A DNA stretch of 64,000 bases, from contig CAVQUF010000004.1 in NCBI GenBank assembly GCA_963716865.1, positions 620,001-684,000 of the forward strand, read 5' to 3'. Below the pieces are notes generated by a model. That model was given only the letters and a program-made list of their open reading frames with translations. It ran no database searches and had not been told where the DNA came from. The position numbers and the translations under genes are program-made. Shown here piece after piece: positions 7,769 to 18,197 of the stretch (positions are counted from its first letter, which is position 1; each line of letters begins with the position of its first letter). This DNA comes from AC-32 sp963716865 (GTDB lineage: Bacteria > Actinomycetota > Thermoleophilia > Gaiellales > Gaiellaceae).

Positions 7769-9526
7769 ATGATCGAGAAGGCGACGACCCGGGAGGTCTG
7801 GCGCGAGACGCGACACCTGACGCGCGACGTCCAGCTGCGCTACGCCGGCGCGGCCGTCGCCGTGGTCGTCTCGACGCTGATCACGCTCGCCGGCCCCGCG
7901 CTCGTCCGCTACGCGATCGACGACGGGATCACGAAGCACGACCTGCACGTGCTCGACGTCGCCACGATCGCGATCGTCGTCCTCGCGGTCGCGAAGCCGT
8001 TCGTCGTCCGCGCGCAGACGCTGCTCGCGGCGACCGGCGGTGAGCGCTACCTCGCCTCGCTGCGGACGGCCGCGTTCGACAAGCTGCAGGCACTCCCGCT
8101 CGGCTTCTTCGAGCAGGAGCGCACCGGAGTGCTCGTCTCGCGCCTGACCTCGGACGTGCAGGCCCTCGACGAGTTCCTGCGCGAGGCCCTGGTCGAGGTC
8201 GTCGGCAGCGGCCTCCAGATCGTGCTCACGGCCGTCGTGCTCGTGTTCCTCTCGCCGAAGCTGGCGGCGGTCTCGCTCATCGCCCTGCCGATCCTGCTCG
8301 CCTCCAGCTGGGCCTTCCACCACAGCGCGGGCGAGGCCTACCACGCGATTCGCGACCGGGTGGCCGACACGATGACCGTGCTCCAGGAGGGCCTCTCCGG
8401 CGTCCGGGTCGTGCAGTCGTTCCGGCGCGAGCAGCAGACGATGGAGACGTACGAGCCCCACAGCGAGGCGCAGATCCGGGCGTGGCGGCGCGCCTCGTTC
8501 GTGAACATCCGCCTGTTCACGATGATCCCGATGGCCCAGACGCTCGCGCTCGTGACGGTGCTGCTCGTCGCGGCGACGATGTACGACCACGGCGAGATCT
8601 CGACCGGGACGATCGCGGCGTACCTGCTCTACCTGGTGCAGCTGTTCGACCCGATCGCGCGGTTCAGCGAGTGGCTCGGCGAGTTCCGTCAGGGCCTCGC
8701 GGCGCTCGGCAAGATCGTCGGCCTGATGCGGACCGAGAGCGCGGTCGCCGAGCGCCCGGGCGCGGTCGAGCTCCCCGCGTCGGGAGCGGTCGAGCTGCAC
8801 GACGTCACGTTCGGCTACGCGGGCGGCCCACCGGTCGTGCGCGGAGTCTCGCTACGGCTCGAGATCGGGGAGCAGGTGGCGCTGGTCGGCGTCACCGGGG
8901 CAGGCAAGTCCACGCTCGCGAAGCTCCTGACCCGCCAGTACGACCCTCAGCACGGCTCGATCTCCCTCGGCGGGGTCGACCTGCGCGACGGGAAGCTCGA
9001 GTCGCTTCGCCGCCGGATCGTGATGCTGCCGCAGGAGGGCCACCTCTTCAGCGGCACGATCGCGGACAACGTCCGGCTTGCCCAACCCGAGGCCTCGGAC
9101 GCGCAGGTCGAGCGCGCGCTGGAGGAGATCGGCGCCCTCGCGCGGTTCGAGTCGCTCCCGGACGGGATCCGAACCGACGTCCAGACCCGCGGCGTCAGGC
9201 TCTCGGCCGGCGAGCGGCAGCTCGTGGGGATCGCACGCGTCGCGCTCGCGCACCCCGCGGTGATCGTCCTCGACGAGGCGACCTCGAGTCTCGATCCCGC
9301 AACCGAGGCAGCGGTCGAGCAGGCTCTGGCCGCGGTCGCCGCCGGACGGACGGTGATCATCATCGCCCACCGCCTCTCCACAGCGGAGCGCGCCGACCGC
9401 GTGGTCGTGATGGACCACGGCCGCGTGGTCGAGGTCGCCTCCCACGACGACCTGGTCGAGCAGGGCGAGCGCTACGCGCGCCTGTGGGCCTCCTGGCAAG
9501 CCGGCATAGCCGCCGGCACGACCTAG
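7769..9526 (+). CDS. ABC exporter half-transporter, catalytic-site subunit
   Basis: 585 residues, six membrane helices then an ATPase domain. Walker A is GVTGAGKST (374-382) and Walker B VIVLDEATSS carries the catalytic Glu503. The Q-loop (MLPQEGHLFSG) and H-loop (AHR) are intact. The signature motif is LSAGE (478-482) instead of LSGGQ. With the upstream partner, the heterodimer would therefore have one consensus site and one site degenerate on both faces. The ATG at 7769 follows a 97-base spacer containing a structured repeat. Substrate unknown. Confidence 0.93.
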   Translation: MIEKATTREVWRETRHLTRDVQLRYAGAAVAVVVSTLITLAGPALVRYAIDDGITKHDLHVLDVATIAIVVLAVAKPFVVRAQTLLAATGGERYLASLRTAAFDKLQALPLGFFEQERTGVLVSRLTSDVQALDEFLREALVEVVGSGLQIVLTAVVLVFLSPKLAAVSLIALPILLASSWAFHHSAGEAYHAIRDRVADTMTVLQEGLSGVRVVQSFRREQQTMETYEPHSEAQIRAWRRASFVNIRLFTMIPMAQTLALVTVLLVAATMYDHGEISTGTIAAYLLYLVQLFDPIARFSEWLGEFRQGLAALGKIVGLMRTESAVAERPGAVELPASGAVELHDVTFGYAGGPPVVRGVSLRLEIGEQVALVGVTGAGKSTLAKLLTRQYDPQHGSISLGGVDLRDGKLESLRRRIVMLPQEGHLFSGTIADNVRLAQPEASDAQVERALEEIGALARFESLPDGIRTDVQTRGVRLSAGERQLVGIARVALAHPAVIVLDEATSSLDPATEAAVEQALAAVAAGRTVIIIAHRLSTAERADRVVVMDHGRVVEVASHDDLVEQGERYARLWASWQAGIAAGTT

Positions 9527-9628
9527 AGGCTCCACGGGTTCCACACGCGCGGCAAGGCGGCTCGCCTACGCCAGTGCGGGAATGTCACCCGAGCTTCTCT
9601 CCTCCTGGGACAGGCCTACACTCCCTCG

Positions 9629-9817
9629 ATGCGCACTATCCGCGCGTTTGTGAACCGTCTGCGAGGGCGTGACAGCTGCATGTTTTGCGGACGGCACCTG
9701 GCAGAAGGCGGGGGAACGTGTCGGTGCGGGGCTACTTCGTCCGGTTGGATGTCGATTCAGCCGGTCACCGACGAAGAGTTGCAGAAGGCGCGGAAGGGCT
9801 GGGCTAAGCCCTCCTAG
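9629..9817 (+). CDS. small zinc-ribbon-like protein
   Basis: 62-residue basic protein with a CMFCGRHL...CRCG arrangement (CxxC then CxC), likely one zinc site. The C-terminal half is a short helix-forming segment (TDEELQKARKGW). It is not a family I recognise. Third-position GC is lower than in neighbours, so it may be a recent arrival or not coding. Its TAG and the TAG of the convergent cysteine hydrolase share the same CTAG (9814-9817), a pattern seen at three other real gene pairs here, which supports it. Confidence 0.5.
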   Translation: MRTIRAFVNRLRGRDSCMFCGRHLAEGGGTCRCGATSSGWMSIQPVTDEELQKARKGWAKPS

Positions 9818-10395
9818 TTGGTCATGCCTCGAGCGAGGGTTACGTCGCCCTCGAGCAGCGTGCAGGCTGCCGCGGTCGTCACGACCTCCGCGAACTCGTC
9901 CTGGAGGTTGATGCCGGTCATGCGCGCGATCTCGGCAGCCGGCACCACCTCGCCATCCGGCGCGGCGATGTCGAACGTGTGGGTCGCGTCGAGGACGAAC
10001 CACACGTCGTACCCAAGGTCGGAGCCGATGCGAGCGGTCGTCTCACAGCAAAAGTTCGTCTGAATCCCGCACACCGCGATCGCGCCGATCTCGCGCTCGC
10101 GCAGCCATGCGTCGAGATCGACATCTCCGTGAAACGACGAGTGCACTGTCTTGACAATGCGCAGATCGGGCTCGCCGGCGACGGCCTCTTTCAGCTCGAA
10201 CCCGGCCGTGCCGCGCTCGAGCGGTCCACCCCGCCAATCGTGCTGAACGACCACGATCGGGTCGCCGCGCCGGCGCCACGCCGCAATCAGCTTGGCGACG
10301 TTCTCCTCGGCATGGGAATTGTCGCGGGGTCCGAGCGCTGGATCCTCGAAGCCGCGCTGAACGTCGACCACCAGCAGCGCACGCTGCCCGATCAT
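9814..10395 (-). CDS. isochorismatase-like cysteine hydrolase
   Basis: 193-residue soluble hydrolase of the isochorismatase superfamily. Expected catalytic residues are Asp11 (VVDVQRGF), Lys82 (IVKTVHSSF) and Cys116 in a GIQTNFCCETTAR block, which is the family active-site loop with the non-prolyl cis-peptide neighbourhood. Related enzymes are nicotinamidases, ureidoacrylate or N-carbamoyl hydrolases; the sequence does not decide among them. ATG at 10395 directly precedes the first beta strand. It stands alone, with a non-coding stretch upstream. Confidence 0.88.
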   Translation of the reverse strand: MIGQRALLVVDVQRGFEDPALGPRDNSHAEENVAKLIAAWRRRGDPIVVVQHDWRGGPLERGTAGFELKEAVAGEPDLRIVKTVHSSFHGDVDLDAWLREREIGAIAVCGIQTNFCCETTARIGSDLGYDVWFVLDATHTFDIAAPDGEVVPAAEIARMTGINLQDEFAEVVTTAAACTLLEGDVTLARGMTN

Positions 10396-10770
10396 GCGTC
10401 TGACCCTACCAAGGTCGCGGTTCTTGGCTTGTATTAGCGGAGGGATGGCGTGGCCCGCCCGCGCTCTGGCTCCAGTGGTCTGAGTGACGACCTGAGAGCC
10501 CGGGCGCGAGCATGGGTCGAGCGCTCGTGTTCGGAGCAAGGTCAGGCAGCTCTTGCAGACGGGTATGGCACAACTTGACGTCAGCGCGGCGAGCGCCTGC
10601 TCCGCGCCAGCGTCCTCCCACGCCCCGGGCGCATCGCTGAGATGATCGACCCGCCTTCGTCCGCACGGGAGGCCTGCCGCGACCGAGTCCGTGGAGGACA
10701 GCCACACGCCGGATGGGTCAGCACGCTTGCACGATTCCGGGAGCCTTCGGGAGGAAGACGATCCTCTTGC
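10396..10770. other. non-coding interval, nothing recognised
   Basis: 375 bases between the cysteine hydrolase start and the aldehyde dehydrogenase stop. Open frames exist on both strands but their translations look like antisense of GC-rich DNA (Arg/Gly/Ala-rich, no motif). No tRNA, strong hairpin or clear promoter was seen. Confidence 0.5.
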
Positions 10771-12141
10771 TCAACCGATGCGGATCAGCTTCTTGTTGAC
10801 GAACTCGTCGGCGCCGTAGCGGCCGAGCTCGCGTCCGAAGCCGGAGCGTTTCGTGCCGCCGAACGGCAGCTCAGCTCCGTCCGCGCCGACGATGTTCACG
10901 TAGACCATGCCGGCGTCGATCCGGTCCGCAACGCGCTCGGCCTGCTCTGGGTCGTTCGTCATCACGTACGAGCCGAGTCCGAACGGCGTGTCGTTTGCGA
11001 GCGCGACCGCCTCCTCCTCCGACGGCACGCGATAGACCTGTGCGACGGGGCCGAACAGCTCCTCGCGGTAGATGTCGTTCTCCGGAGTGATGTCCGTCAG
11101 CACCGTCGGCTCGAAGTAGTTGCCGTTGCGCTTGCCGCCGGCGACGACCGTCGCGCCCTGCTCGACCGCGCGCTGGACCTGATCCTCGAGGCGGTCGGCC
11201 GCAACCTGAGAGGACAGCGGCCCGCATTCCGTCTCGCGCTCGCGGGGATCGCCCTGCTTCACGGCGGTGAGCGCGACCGTGAACTTCTCGAGGAACGGCT
11301 CGTAGAGCTCGTCGATCACGATCAGCCGTTTCGCGGCGTTGCACGACTGGCCCGCGTTGTCGATCCGCGCGGCGACGGCGTCCTCGACCGTCTTGTCGAG
11401 GTTGTCGGTGCCGAGGACGATGAACGGGTCGGAGCCGCCCATCTCCAGCACGACCTTCTTCAGATGCCGGCCGGCGATCTCCGCGACGGCGGCGCCGGCG
11501 CGCTCGGAGCCGGTGACGGAGACGCCGCGGACGCGCGGATCGGCGATCACCCACTCGATCTGCTCGTTCGTGGCGTAGATGTTCACGTAGGCGCCGTCGG
11601 GGAAGCCGGCGTCGCTGAACATCTGCGCCATCGCCTCGGCCGACTGCGGGCACTGGGGCGCGTGCTTCAAGAGGACGGTATTGCCGATGATCAGGTTCGG
11701 CGCCGCGAAGCGTGCGACCTGGTAGTAGGGGAAGTTCCACGGCATGATCCCCAGCAGCACGCCCAGCGAGCTGCGACGCACGACGGCCGACCCCTGACCC
11801 GCGAGGAGCTCGATCGGCTCGTCCGCCATCAGGGCTTCCGCATTGTCGGCGTAGAACTCGTAGATCGACGCGCAGAAGTCGACCTCGCCCCGCGCCTGAC
11901 CGACCGGCTTGCCCATCTCGGCGACGATGATCTCCGCGAGTTCCTTTCGCCGTTCCGAGTACAGCTCGCCGACGCGCCGCACAAGCGAGGCGCGATCGGC
12001 GACAGTCGCAGCTTTGGACCATTCCCGGTGCGCCCGGTCGGCGCGGCCGATCGCGTCCCGCAGCTCGTCGTCGGTGATCGTCGGGTACTCCTTGACCGTT
12101 TCGCCGGTCGCGGGGTCGACAACTGCGTACATGCTCGTCAC
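10771..12141 (-). CDS. gabD: succinate-semialdehyde dehydrogenase-like aldehyde dehydrogenase
   Basis: NAD(P)-dependent oxidation of an aldehyde to an acid. The 456-residue length fits GabD1-type enzymes. The catalytic Cys lies near residue 267 in NAGQSCNAAKR and the general-base Glu near 233 in VLEMGGSDPF. IMPWNFPYYQ and SVTGSERAG are cofactor-binding blocks; PFGGTKRSGFGRELG closes the fold. The NAGQSCNAAKR form is typical of succinate-semialdehyde dehydrogenases, but the substrate is inferred. GTG at 12141 is preferred over ATG 12132 because a GGAGGAG ribosome site ends four bases before it. It stands as a single gene. Confidence 0.88.
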   Translation of the reverse strand: MTSMYAVVDPATGETVKEYPTITDDELRDAIGRADRAHREWSKAATVADRASLVRRVGELYSERRKELAEIIVAEMGKPVGQARGEVDFCASIYEFYADNAEALMADEPIELLAGQGSAVVRRSSLGVLLGIMPWNFPYYQVARFAAPNLIIGNTVLLKHAPQCPQSAEAMAQMFSDAGFPDGAYVNIYATNEQIEWVIADPRVRGVSVTGSERAGAAVAEIAGRHLKKVVLEMGGSDPFIVLGTDNLDKTVEDAVAARIDNAGQSCNAAKRLIVIDELYEPFLEKFTVALTAVKQGDPRERETECGPLSSQVAADRLEDQVQRAVEQGATVVAGGKRNGNYFEPTVLTDITPENDIYREELFGPVAQVYRVPSEEEAVALANDTPFGLGSYVMTNDPEQAERVADRIDAGMVYVNIVGADGAELPFGGTKRSGFGRELGRYGADEFVNKKLIRIG

Positions 12142-12317
12142 TTCGCTCCTCCGTCGGTCGGACTCAGGCGACTCTAATGCGTTCGAGTCGGCACCACACT
12201 CTGGCATGGGCAAGTGTCCTCTCACCAGAGACTGCCTCCGGCCTGTGCCTTCGCCAAGCCGCCGCGGCGGCGGGCCTTGCCCGGCACCGCTCGCACACGC
12301 ACGCCGTCAGCGTTCCA

Positions 12318-12366
12318 CGACGGAAGTCGTCATGGCTCGCGCGAAGCGCGGGCCGGACTTCCGTCG
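12318..12366 (-). terminator. hairpin terminator downstream of ftsH
   Basis: An 11-base perfect inverted repeat (CGACGGAAGTC at 12318-12328 and its complement at 12356-12366) encloses a second stem, CGCGC-GAA-GCGCG (12338-12350). It lies 14 bases past the ftsH stop, and the right arm is repeated directly as a similar 15-mer up to the stop. There is no strong T-run, so it may work as an RNA 3' stabiliser as much as a terminator. Confidence 0.6.
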
Positions 12367-12379
12367 GCTAGAGCCGGAC

Positions 12380-14335
<1,956 letters not shown>

Positions 14336-14420
14336 TGGCCCTCTATCGGCAAAGGGTACCAGGGCACATGAACCCTACTTCCGGCCCGGTCGGGCCTTCG
14401 CTCCTGTCCGACTACGGCTT

Positions 14421-14990
14421 CTAGAGCCCGGCGCCGCTCAGCTCGGGGCTGAGGACGGCGACGTACGGGAGGTTCCGGTAGCGCTCGGCGAAATCGAGCC
14501 CGTAGCCGACGACGAACGCGTCCGGGATCTCGAACCCGACGTAGCGGACGGGCACGTCGATCTGGCGGCGTGCGGGCTTCGTCAGGAGCGCGCAGACCTC
14601 GAGCGTCGCGGGCTCGCGCGACTCGAGGTTGCGCATCAGGTACGACAGCGTCAGGCCGGAGTCGATGATGTCCTCGACGACGAGCACGTCCCGCCCCTCG
14701 ATGTTGATGTCGAGGTCCTTGAGGATGCGGACAATGCCCGAGGAGTCGGTCGAGTCGCCGTAGCTCGAGATCGCCATGAAGTCGACCTCGCAGGGGATGG
14801 TGAGGTGGCGCATCAGGTCGGCCATGAAGAAGACCGCGCCTTTGAGCACGCCGATCAGGAGCAGGTCGCGGCCCCGGTAGTCGGCGGAGACCTCGGCGCC
14901 GAGCTCGGCGACGCGGGTGCGAAGGGCGTCCTCGTCGACGAGGATCTCGCCGATCCCCTGCTCGAGCTCCACGCTAGGAATCTCGGTCAC
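14421..14990 (-). CDS. hpt: hypoxanthine phosphoribosyltransferase
   Basis: Purine salvage: joins hypoxanthine or guanine to PRPP. Length 189 residues. The PRPP-binding loop VVEDIIDSGLT (residues 104-114) and the LIGVLKGAVFFMADL segment are diagnostic, with FMAISSYGDST as the flexible catalytic loop. The GTG start at 14990 lies inside the 3' end of tilS (17-base overlap), which indicates coupled translation. Confidence 0.95.
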   Translation of the reverse strand: MTEIPSVELEQGIGEILVDEDALRTRVAELGAEVSADYRGRDLLLIGVLKGAVFFMADLMRHLTIPCEVDFMAISSYGDSTDSSGIVRILKDLDINIEGRDVLVVEDIIDSGLTLSYLMRNLESREPATLEVCALLTKPARRQIDVPVRYVGFEIPDAFVVGYGLDFAERYRNLPYVAVLSPELSGAGL

Positions 14991-15990
14991 GCGCCTCTTT
15001 TCGTGCGCGGATGCCCGGCGCGTCCACGATCCCCGGCACGGCGACGACCTCCTGGCCGCGCACGACGAGCGGCCACGCCTCGCGCTCGGATCGGGGGATC
15101 TTGGCGTCGACGAACACGTCCTGAACCTTCTTGTGGCGCCCCGCGAGCCGGTCGCCGGGCCGCCAGCTTCGTACCTTAAGGCCTGAGAGCTCGGATTCAA
15201 TCCGCCATCGACCCCAGCGGACGCTCCCTTCGAGGGCGACCGGCGTCTGCTCGAGCCAGACGCGGTCGTATTCGCGCACCGCGGTGAGGCCGTTCCCGAG
15301 GTCGACGCGCTTCGAGCCGGCGCGCGCGGCGAGGAGCCCGTCGAGCTTCGACGGGCGCCGCTCGGCCAGCCGGAGCAGGTTGCGCTCGGCCGCCGGGTGG
15401 AGGCGCCGCAGAAGCGGCAGGATCTCGTCGCGGATGAGGCCTCGCGTCGTGTCGGGGTTGGAGCTGTCGCTGCGGAACCCGAGCCCCTCGGCGCAACAGT
15501 AGGCCTCGGTCTCCTCGCGCCAGAGCGGCAGCAGGGGCCGCACGACGCCGTCCTCGCGCTTCGGCTTGATCGCCTTCGTGGCGCCGCTCGCCACCAGCCT
15601 GTAGAGGACGGTCTCGACCTGGTCGGACGCCGTGTGCCCGGTTGCCCGGAGGCGATCGCGGGCGAACGAGTAGCGCAGCTCGCGGAGCGCGTCCTCCGTG
15701 GGCCTCGCGGGCGGGGGCGCTTCGACGATCTCCGCACCGAGGACGTCGCGGCAGAAGCGGGCGTCCCCGTCCGACTCCGCACCGCGGAGCCCGTGGTCGA
15801 CGTGGAGGGCGTCAACCCGGTAGCCGAGCGCGCCGAGGACGTGCCAGAGGCAGGTCGAGTCCGGCCCTCCGGAGACGAGCGCGGTCACGGCGCCGCCGGG
15901 CTCGATCAGCTCGTGGCGGCGGATGTGCTGCTCGACGCGTCGGCGCAGCGCGTCGCTGTCCACGGCACCCGTCCCGGGCTTCGTGCTCAT
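14974..15990 (-). CDS. tilS: tRNA(Ile)-lysidine synthetase
   Basis: Adds lysine to C34 of the minor tRNA-Ile so that it reads AUA. Length 338 residues. The N-type ATP-pyrophosphatase P-loop is SGGPDST at 40-46, followed by ALHVDHGLRG and the TASDQVETVLYRL motif that defines the family. The C-terminal third (SWRPGDRLAGRHKKVQDVFVD) is the substrate-binding domain. It overlaps hpt by 17 bases and heads the tilS-hpt-ftsH run. Confidence 0.94.
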   Translation of the reverse strand: MSTKPGTGAVDSDALRRRVEQHIRRHELIEPGGAVTALVSGGPDSTCLWHVLGALGYRVDALHVDHGLRGAESDGDARFCRDVLGAEIVEAPPPARPTEDALRELRYSFARDRLRATGHTASDQVETVLYRLVASGATKAIKPKREDGVVRPLLPLWREETEAYCCAEGLGFRSDSSNPDTTRGLIRDEILPLLRRLHPAAERNLLRLAERRPSKLDGLLAARAGSKRVDLGNGLTAVREYDRVWLEQTPVALEGSVRWGRWRIESELSGLKVRSWRPGDRLAGRHKKVQDVFVDAKIPRSEREAWPLVVRGQEVVAVPGIVDAPGIRARKEARDRDS

Positions 15991-16019
15991 GCGAACAGTC
16001 TTGCAGCCGTGGAAGAGGA

Positions 16020-16046
16020 GTCACGCTTCCGTCACGAAGGCGTGAC
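16020..16046. promoter_or_regulatory. imperfect palindrome upstream of tilS
   Basis: GTCACGC at 16020-16026 is repeated inverted at 16040-16046, with TTC/GAA extending the arms over a short core. It sits 30 bases upstream of the tilS start in the gap between two minus-strand genes. It could be an operator or an RNA hairpin; no regulator is nearby. Confidence 0.25.
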
Positions 16047-16156
16047 CCACGCGTGCGCAGTCCCTGGTTACGCTCTCCGCGGGGAGGAGGCCGGGCGCGC
16101 CGTACTACGGGGACCGTCGAGGAGCGGCGCCGGGAGAACGCGCCGGAGCCGAAGGA

Positions 16157-16627
16157 TCACAGCAGCTGGCTGAGGTCGCAGCCGCGGGCGGACAGCGCGG
16201 GCTGGGCGTTCTCCAGCACCCCGTGCGCGTAGTTCGCCAGTCCGTAGGCGCGATACATGTGCGGGCCGGCGTTGCCGTGCCGCTCCTGGATCTGCACCGC
16301 CTTCGCGTACTCGACCAGCATGCCGACGATCAGCCGCTGCGTCTGCCGGAGTGACGGGTCGGTGGGGCCCATCCCCTGGACCGTCTTCGCCGCTCGCCGA
16401 GCCTCCGTCACGACCTCGCTCGGGTTCGCGTCGCCGCTCTGGTACTGGTCGGCCCAGAGCCCGAGCGCAGTCATGTTCGTCCGCGCCTCCTGGATGAACT
16501 GACGGTCGGTCGCCGAGCAGGTGTGGGCGACTGCCGCTGCAGGCTTGGCCCGCCCGTTGGCAACGAGCGCAAGCGCAAGCGTGAGCATGGCGAGAAGGCC
16601 AGCCGCAGTGAGGCCGAGACGCCGCAC
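16157..16627 (-). CDS. secreted protein of unknown function
   Basis: 156 residues from GTG 16627. A signal peptide (VRRLGLTAAGLLAMLTLALAL, cleavage near ANGRAKPAAA) precedes an all-helical mature region of about 125 residues. Two cysteines, one near the mature N-terminus (HTCSATDRQF) and one near the C-terminus (ARGCDLSQLL), could form a disulfide across the domain. I do not recognise a family. It follows the GNAT gene on the same strand with 55 bases between, so they may share a transcript. Confidence 0.72.
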   Translation of the reverse strand: MRRLGLTAAGLLAMLTLALALVANGRAKPAAAVAHTCSATDRQFIQEARTNMTALGLWADQYQSGDANPSEVVTEARRAAKTVQGMGPTDPSLRQTQRLIVGMLVEYAKAVQIQERHGNAGPHMYRAYGLANYAHGVLENAQPALSARGCDLSQLL

Positions 16628-16682
16628 GGTCAAATTCTCGGCAGGAAACGGGTTCGCGGTCTCCCCCGAACCGGGGTTTTGC

Positions 16683-17462
16683 TCAGAAGATGAGCGACCG
16701 GTACGAGACCGTCCGCTGCATGCCGATCGCCTCGTAGACCCGGATCGCGGGCGCGTTCTCGGCGCGCACGAAGAGGCAGACCCTCGGCACTCGCTCGAGC
16801 AGGAACCGGCACAGGTCCCGCATCCCGCGCTTCGCGTACCCGTGGCCTCGCGCGGCGGGGTCGACCCACACCTGCTGGAGCTGCACCGCGGAGGGCGTCC
16901 ACGCCGACGCCTCGGCCTTGAACAGGATCGTCCCCCCGTCGGTCCACAGCCAGGAGCGGCCGTCTTCGATCTGCGCTCGCGTCCGCCAGCGAAAGCTCTC
17001 GGGGTCGTTCGCGAGGGGGTCGATCCCGATCTCCTCCCGGTGCGCCGCCGCGCAGGCCGGCACGAGCAGCTCGAGGTCATCCTGCGTCGCCGGCCGGAGC
17101 CCCGTCTCGCCCGGCTCCGGGCCGGTCCCGAGGACGTAGACCGGCTGTCCGGGCCGGTCTTCCCGGGGCGTGGGCAGTCGGTCTCGCACGGCCTCCCAGA
17201 GCTCCGTCACGGCGCCCTCCTCGCCGATCACCATCTGGGTGCGCCCGGCGGCCGCGACGTCCGCGAACGCGGCGCACCCGCTTCCTGAGGGGAAGACGTT
17301 CGAGCCCACGTGGCACAACGCCTCGAGGTGCCCCTGGCCGTCCACGGCGGTGAAGCGCCCGAGGCCGCGCCGGGCGATGTCCTCGAGGAAGACGCGCTCG
17401 ACGGGATCCTCCGCACAGAATGCGAGGACCTCGTCCAGCCGGGGCTGCTTCAGCGTGGGCAT
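16683..17462 (-). CDS. GNAT family N-acetyltransferase with extra N-terminal domain
   Basis: 259-residue soluble acyltransferase. The C-terminal half holds the GNAT core with the acetyl-CoA pyrophosphate loop PAARGHGYAKRG (R205-G208) and the NAPAIRVYEAIGM motif at the end. The N-terminal 110 residues form a separate domain seen in the actinobacterial DUF4081-type GNAT proteins. The acceptor is unknown. ATG at 17462 is 27 bases from the divergent deoD start, so the two promoters must overlap. Confidence 0.85.
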   Translation of the reverse strand: MPTLKQPRLDEVLAFCAEDPVERVFLEDIARRGLGRFTAVDGQGHLEALCHVGSNVFPSGSGCAAFADVAAAGRTQMVIGEEGAVTELWEAVRDRLPTPREDRPGQPVYVLGTGPEPGETGLRPATQDDLELLVPACAAAHREEIGIDPLANDPESFRWRTRAQIEDGRSWLWTDGGTILFKAEASAWTPSAVQLQQVWVDPAARGHGYAKRGMRDLCRFLLERVPRVCLFVRAENAPAIRVYEAIGMQRTVSYRSLIF

Positions 17463-17489
17463 CGGCTCGGGAAACTCTAGGCTTTCCCC

Positions 17490-18197
17490 GTGCCGATCCA
17501 CGTCCGCGCCGACCCGGGTGACTACGGCGAAGCCTGTCTGCTCCCCGGCGACCCGCTCCGCGCCAGGTACATCGCAGAGACGTACCTCGACAACGTCGTC
17601 CAGCGGAACGCGGAGCGGGGCATGCTCGGCTACTCGGGCGAGTACGAAGGCTCGCCCGTCTCCGTGCAGGCGACCGGGATGGGTTGCCCGTCGGCCGCGA
17701 TCGTGATGGAGGAACTCATCCAGCTGGGCGTGAAGCGCTTCCTGCGCGTCGGCACCTGCGGCGGGCTCCAGCACGACCTGCAGCACGGAGACCTGATCGT
17801 GGCGGTCTCCGCAGTGGCCGCCGACGGCACCGCACGCCACTACGTCGGCGGGGAGCCGCATACGCCGACCGCCGACTGGGAGCTCGTCCACGGAGCCGTC
17901 CATGCGGCCAAGGAGCTCGGCCAGCCGGTGCGGGTCGGAGCGGTCGCCTCGAGCGACACGTTCTACGACCCCGATCCCGAGCGGCACAGGCGCTGGTCGG
18001 AGCGCGGCGTGCTCGGAGTCGAGATGGAGGCGGCCGTGCTGTTCACGATCGGGGCGCTACGCGGCGTGCACGCGGGCTGCCTCCTCACGGTGAGCGACAT
18101 CGTGATCGGCGAGGAGTTCACGCGGATCTCCGACGACGAGCTGCGGGCGGCCGTCGACCGCATGACCCGTGTCGCGCTGGCGACCGTCACACACTGA
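17490..18197 (+). CDS. deoD: purine nucleoside phosphorylase, DeoD type
   Basis: Cleaves purine nucleosides with phosphate to base and ribose-1-phosphate. Length 235 residues, as expected for the hexameric class. LLPGDPLRARYIAETYL opens the protein; RVGTCGGLQ is the phosphate-binding block, GVEMEAAVLF binds the ribose, and TVSDIVIGEEF contains the catalytic Asp. The start is GTG 17490. A repeat element and a lipid-kinase-like gene follow on the same strand. Confidence 0.94.
   Translation: MPIHVRADPGDYGEACLLPGDPLRARYIAETYLDNVVQRNAERGMLGYSGEYEGSPVSVQATGMGCPSAAIVMEELIQLGVKRFLRVGTCGGLQHDLQHGDLIVAVSAVAADGTARHYVGGEPHTPTADWELVHGAVHAAKELGQPVRVGAVASSDTFYDPDPERHRRWSERGVLGVEMEAAVLFTIGALRGVHAGCLLTVSDIVIGEEFTRISDDELRAAVDRMTRVALATVTH

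Noticed and set aside
10406..10705. Possible 99-residue minus-strand gene in the gap upstream of the cysteine hydrolase
   Set aside because: No ribosome site, no motif, and the product resembles random translation of GC-rich sequence.
14383..14396. Short hairpin GGCCCG-GT-CGGGCC between hpt and ftsH
   Set aside because: Six-base stem over a two-base loop without a T-run; too weak to call a terminator.
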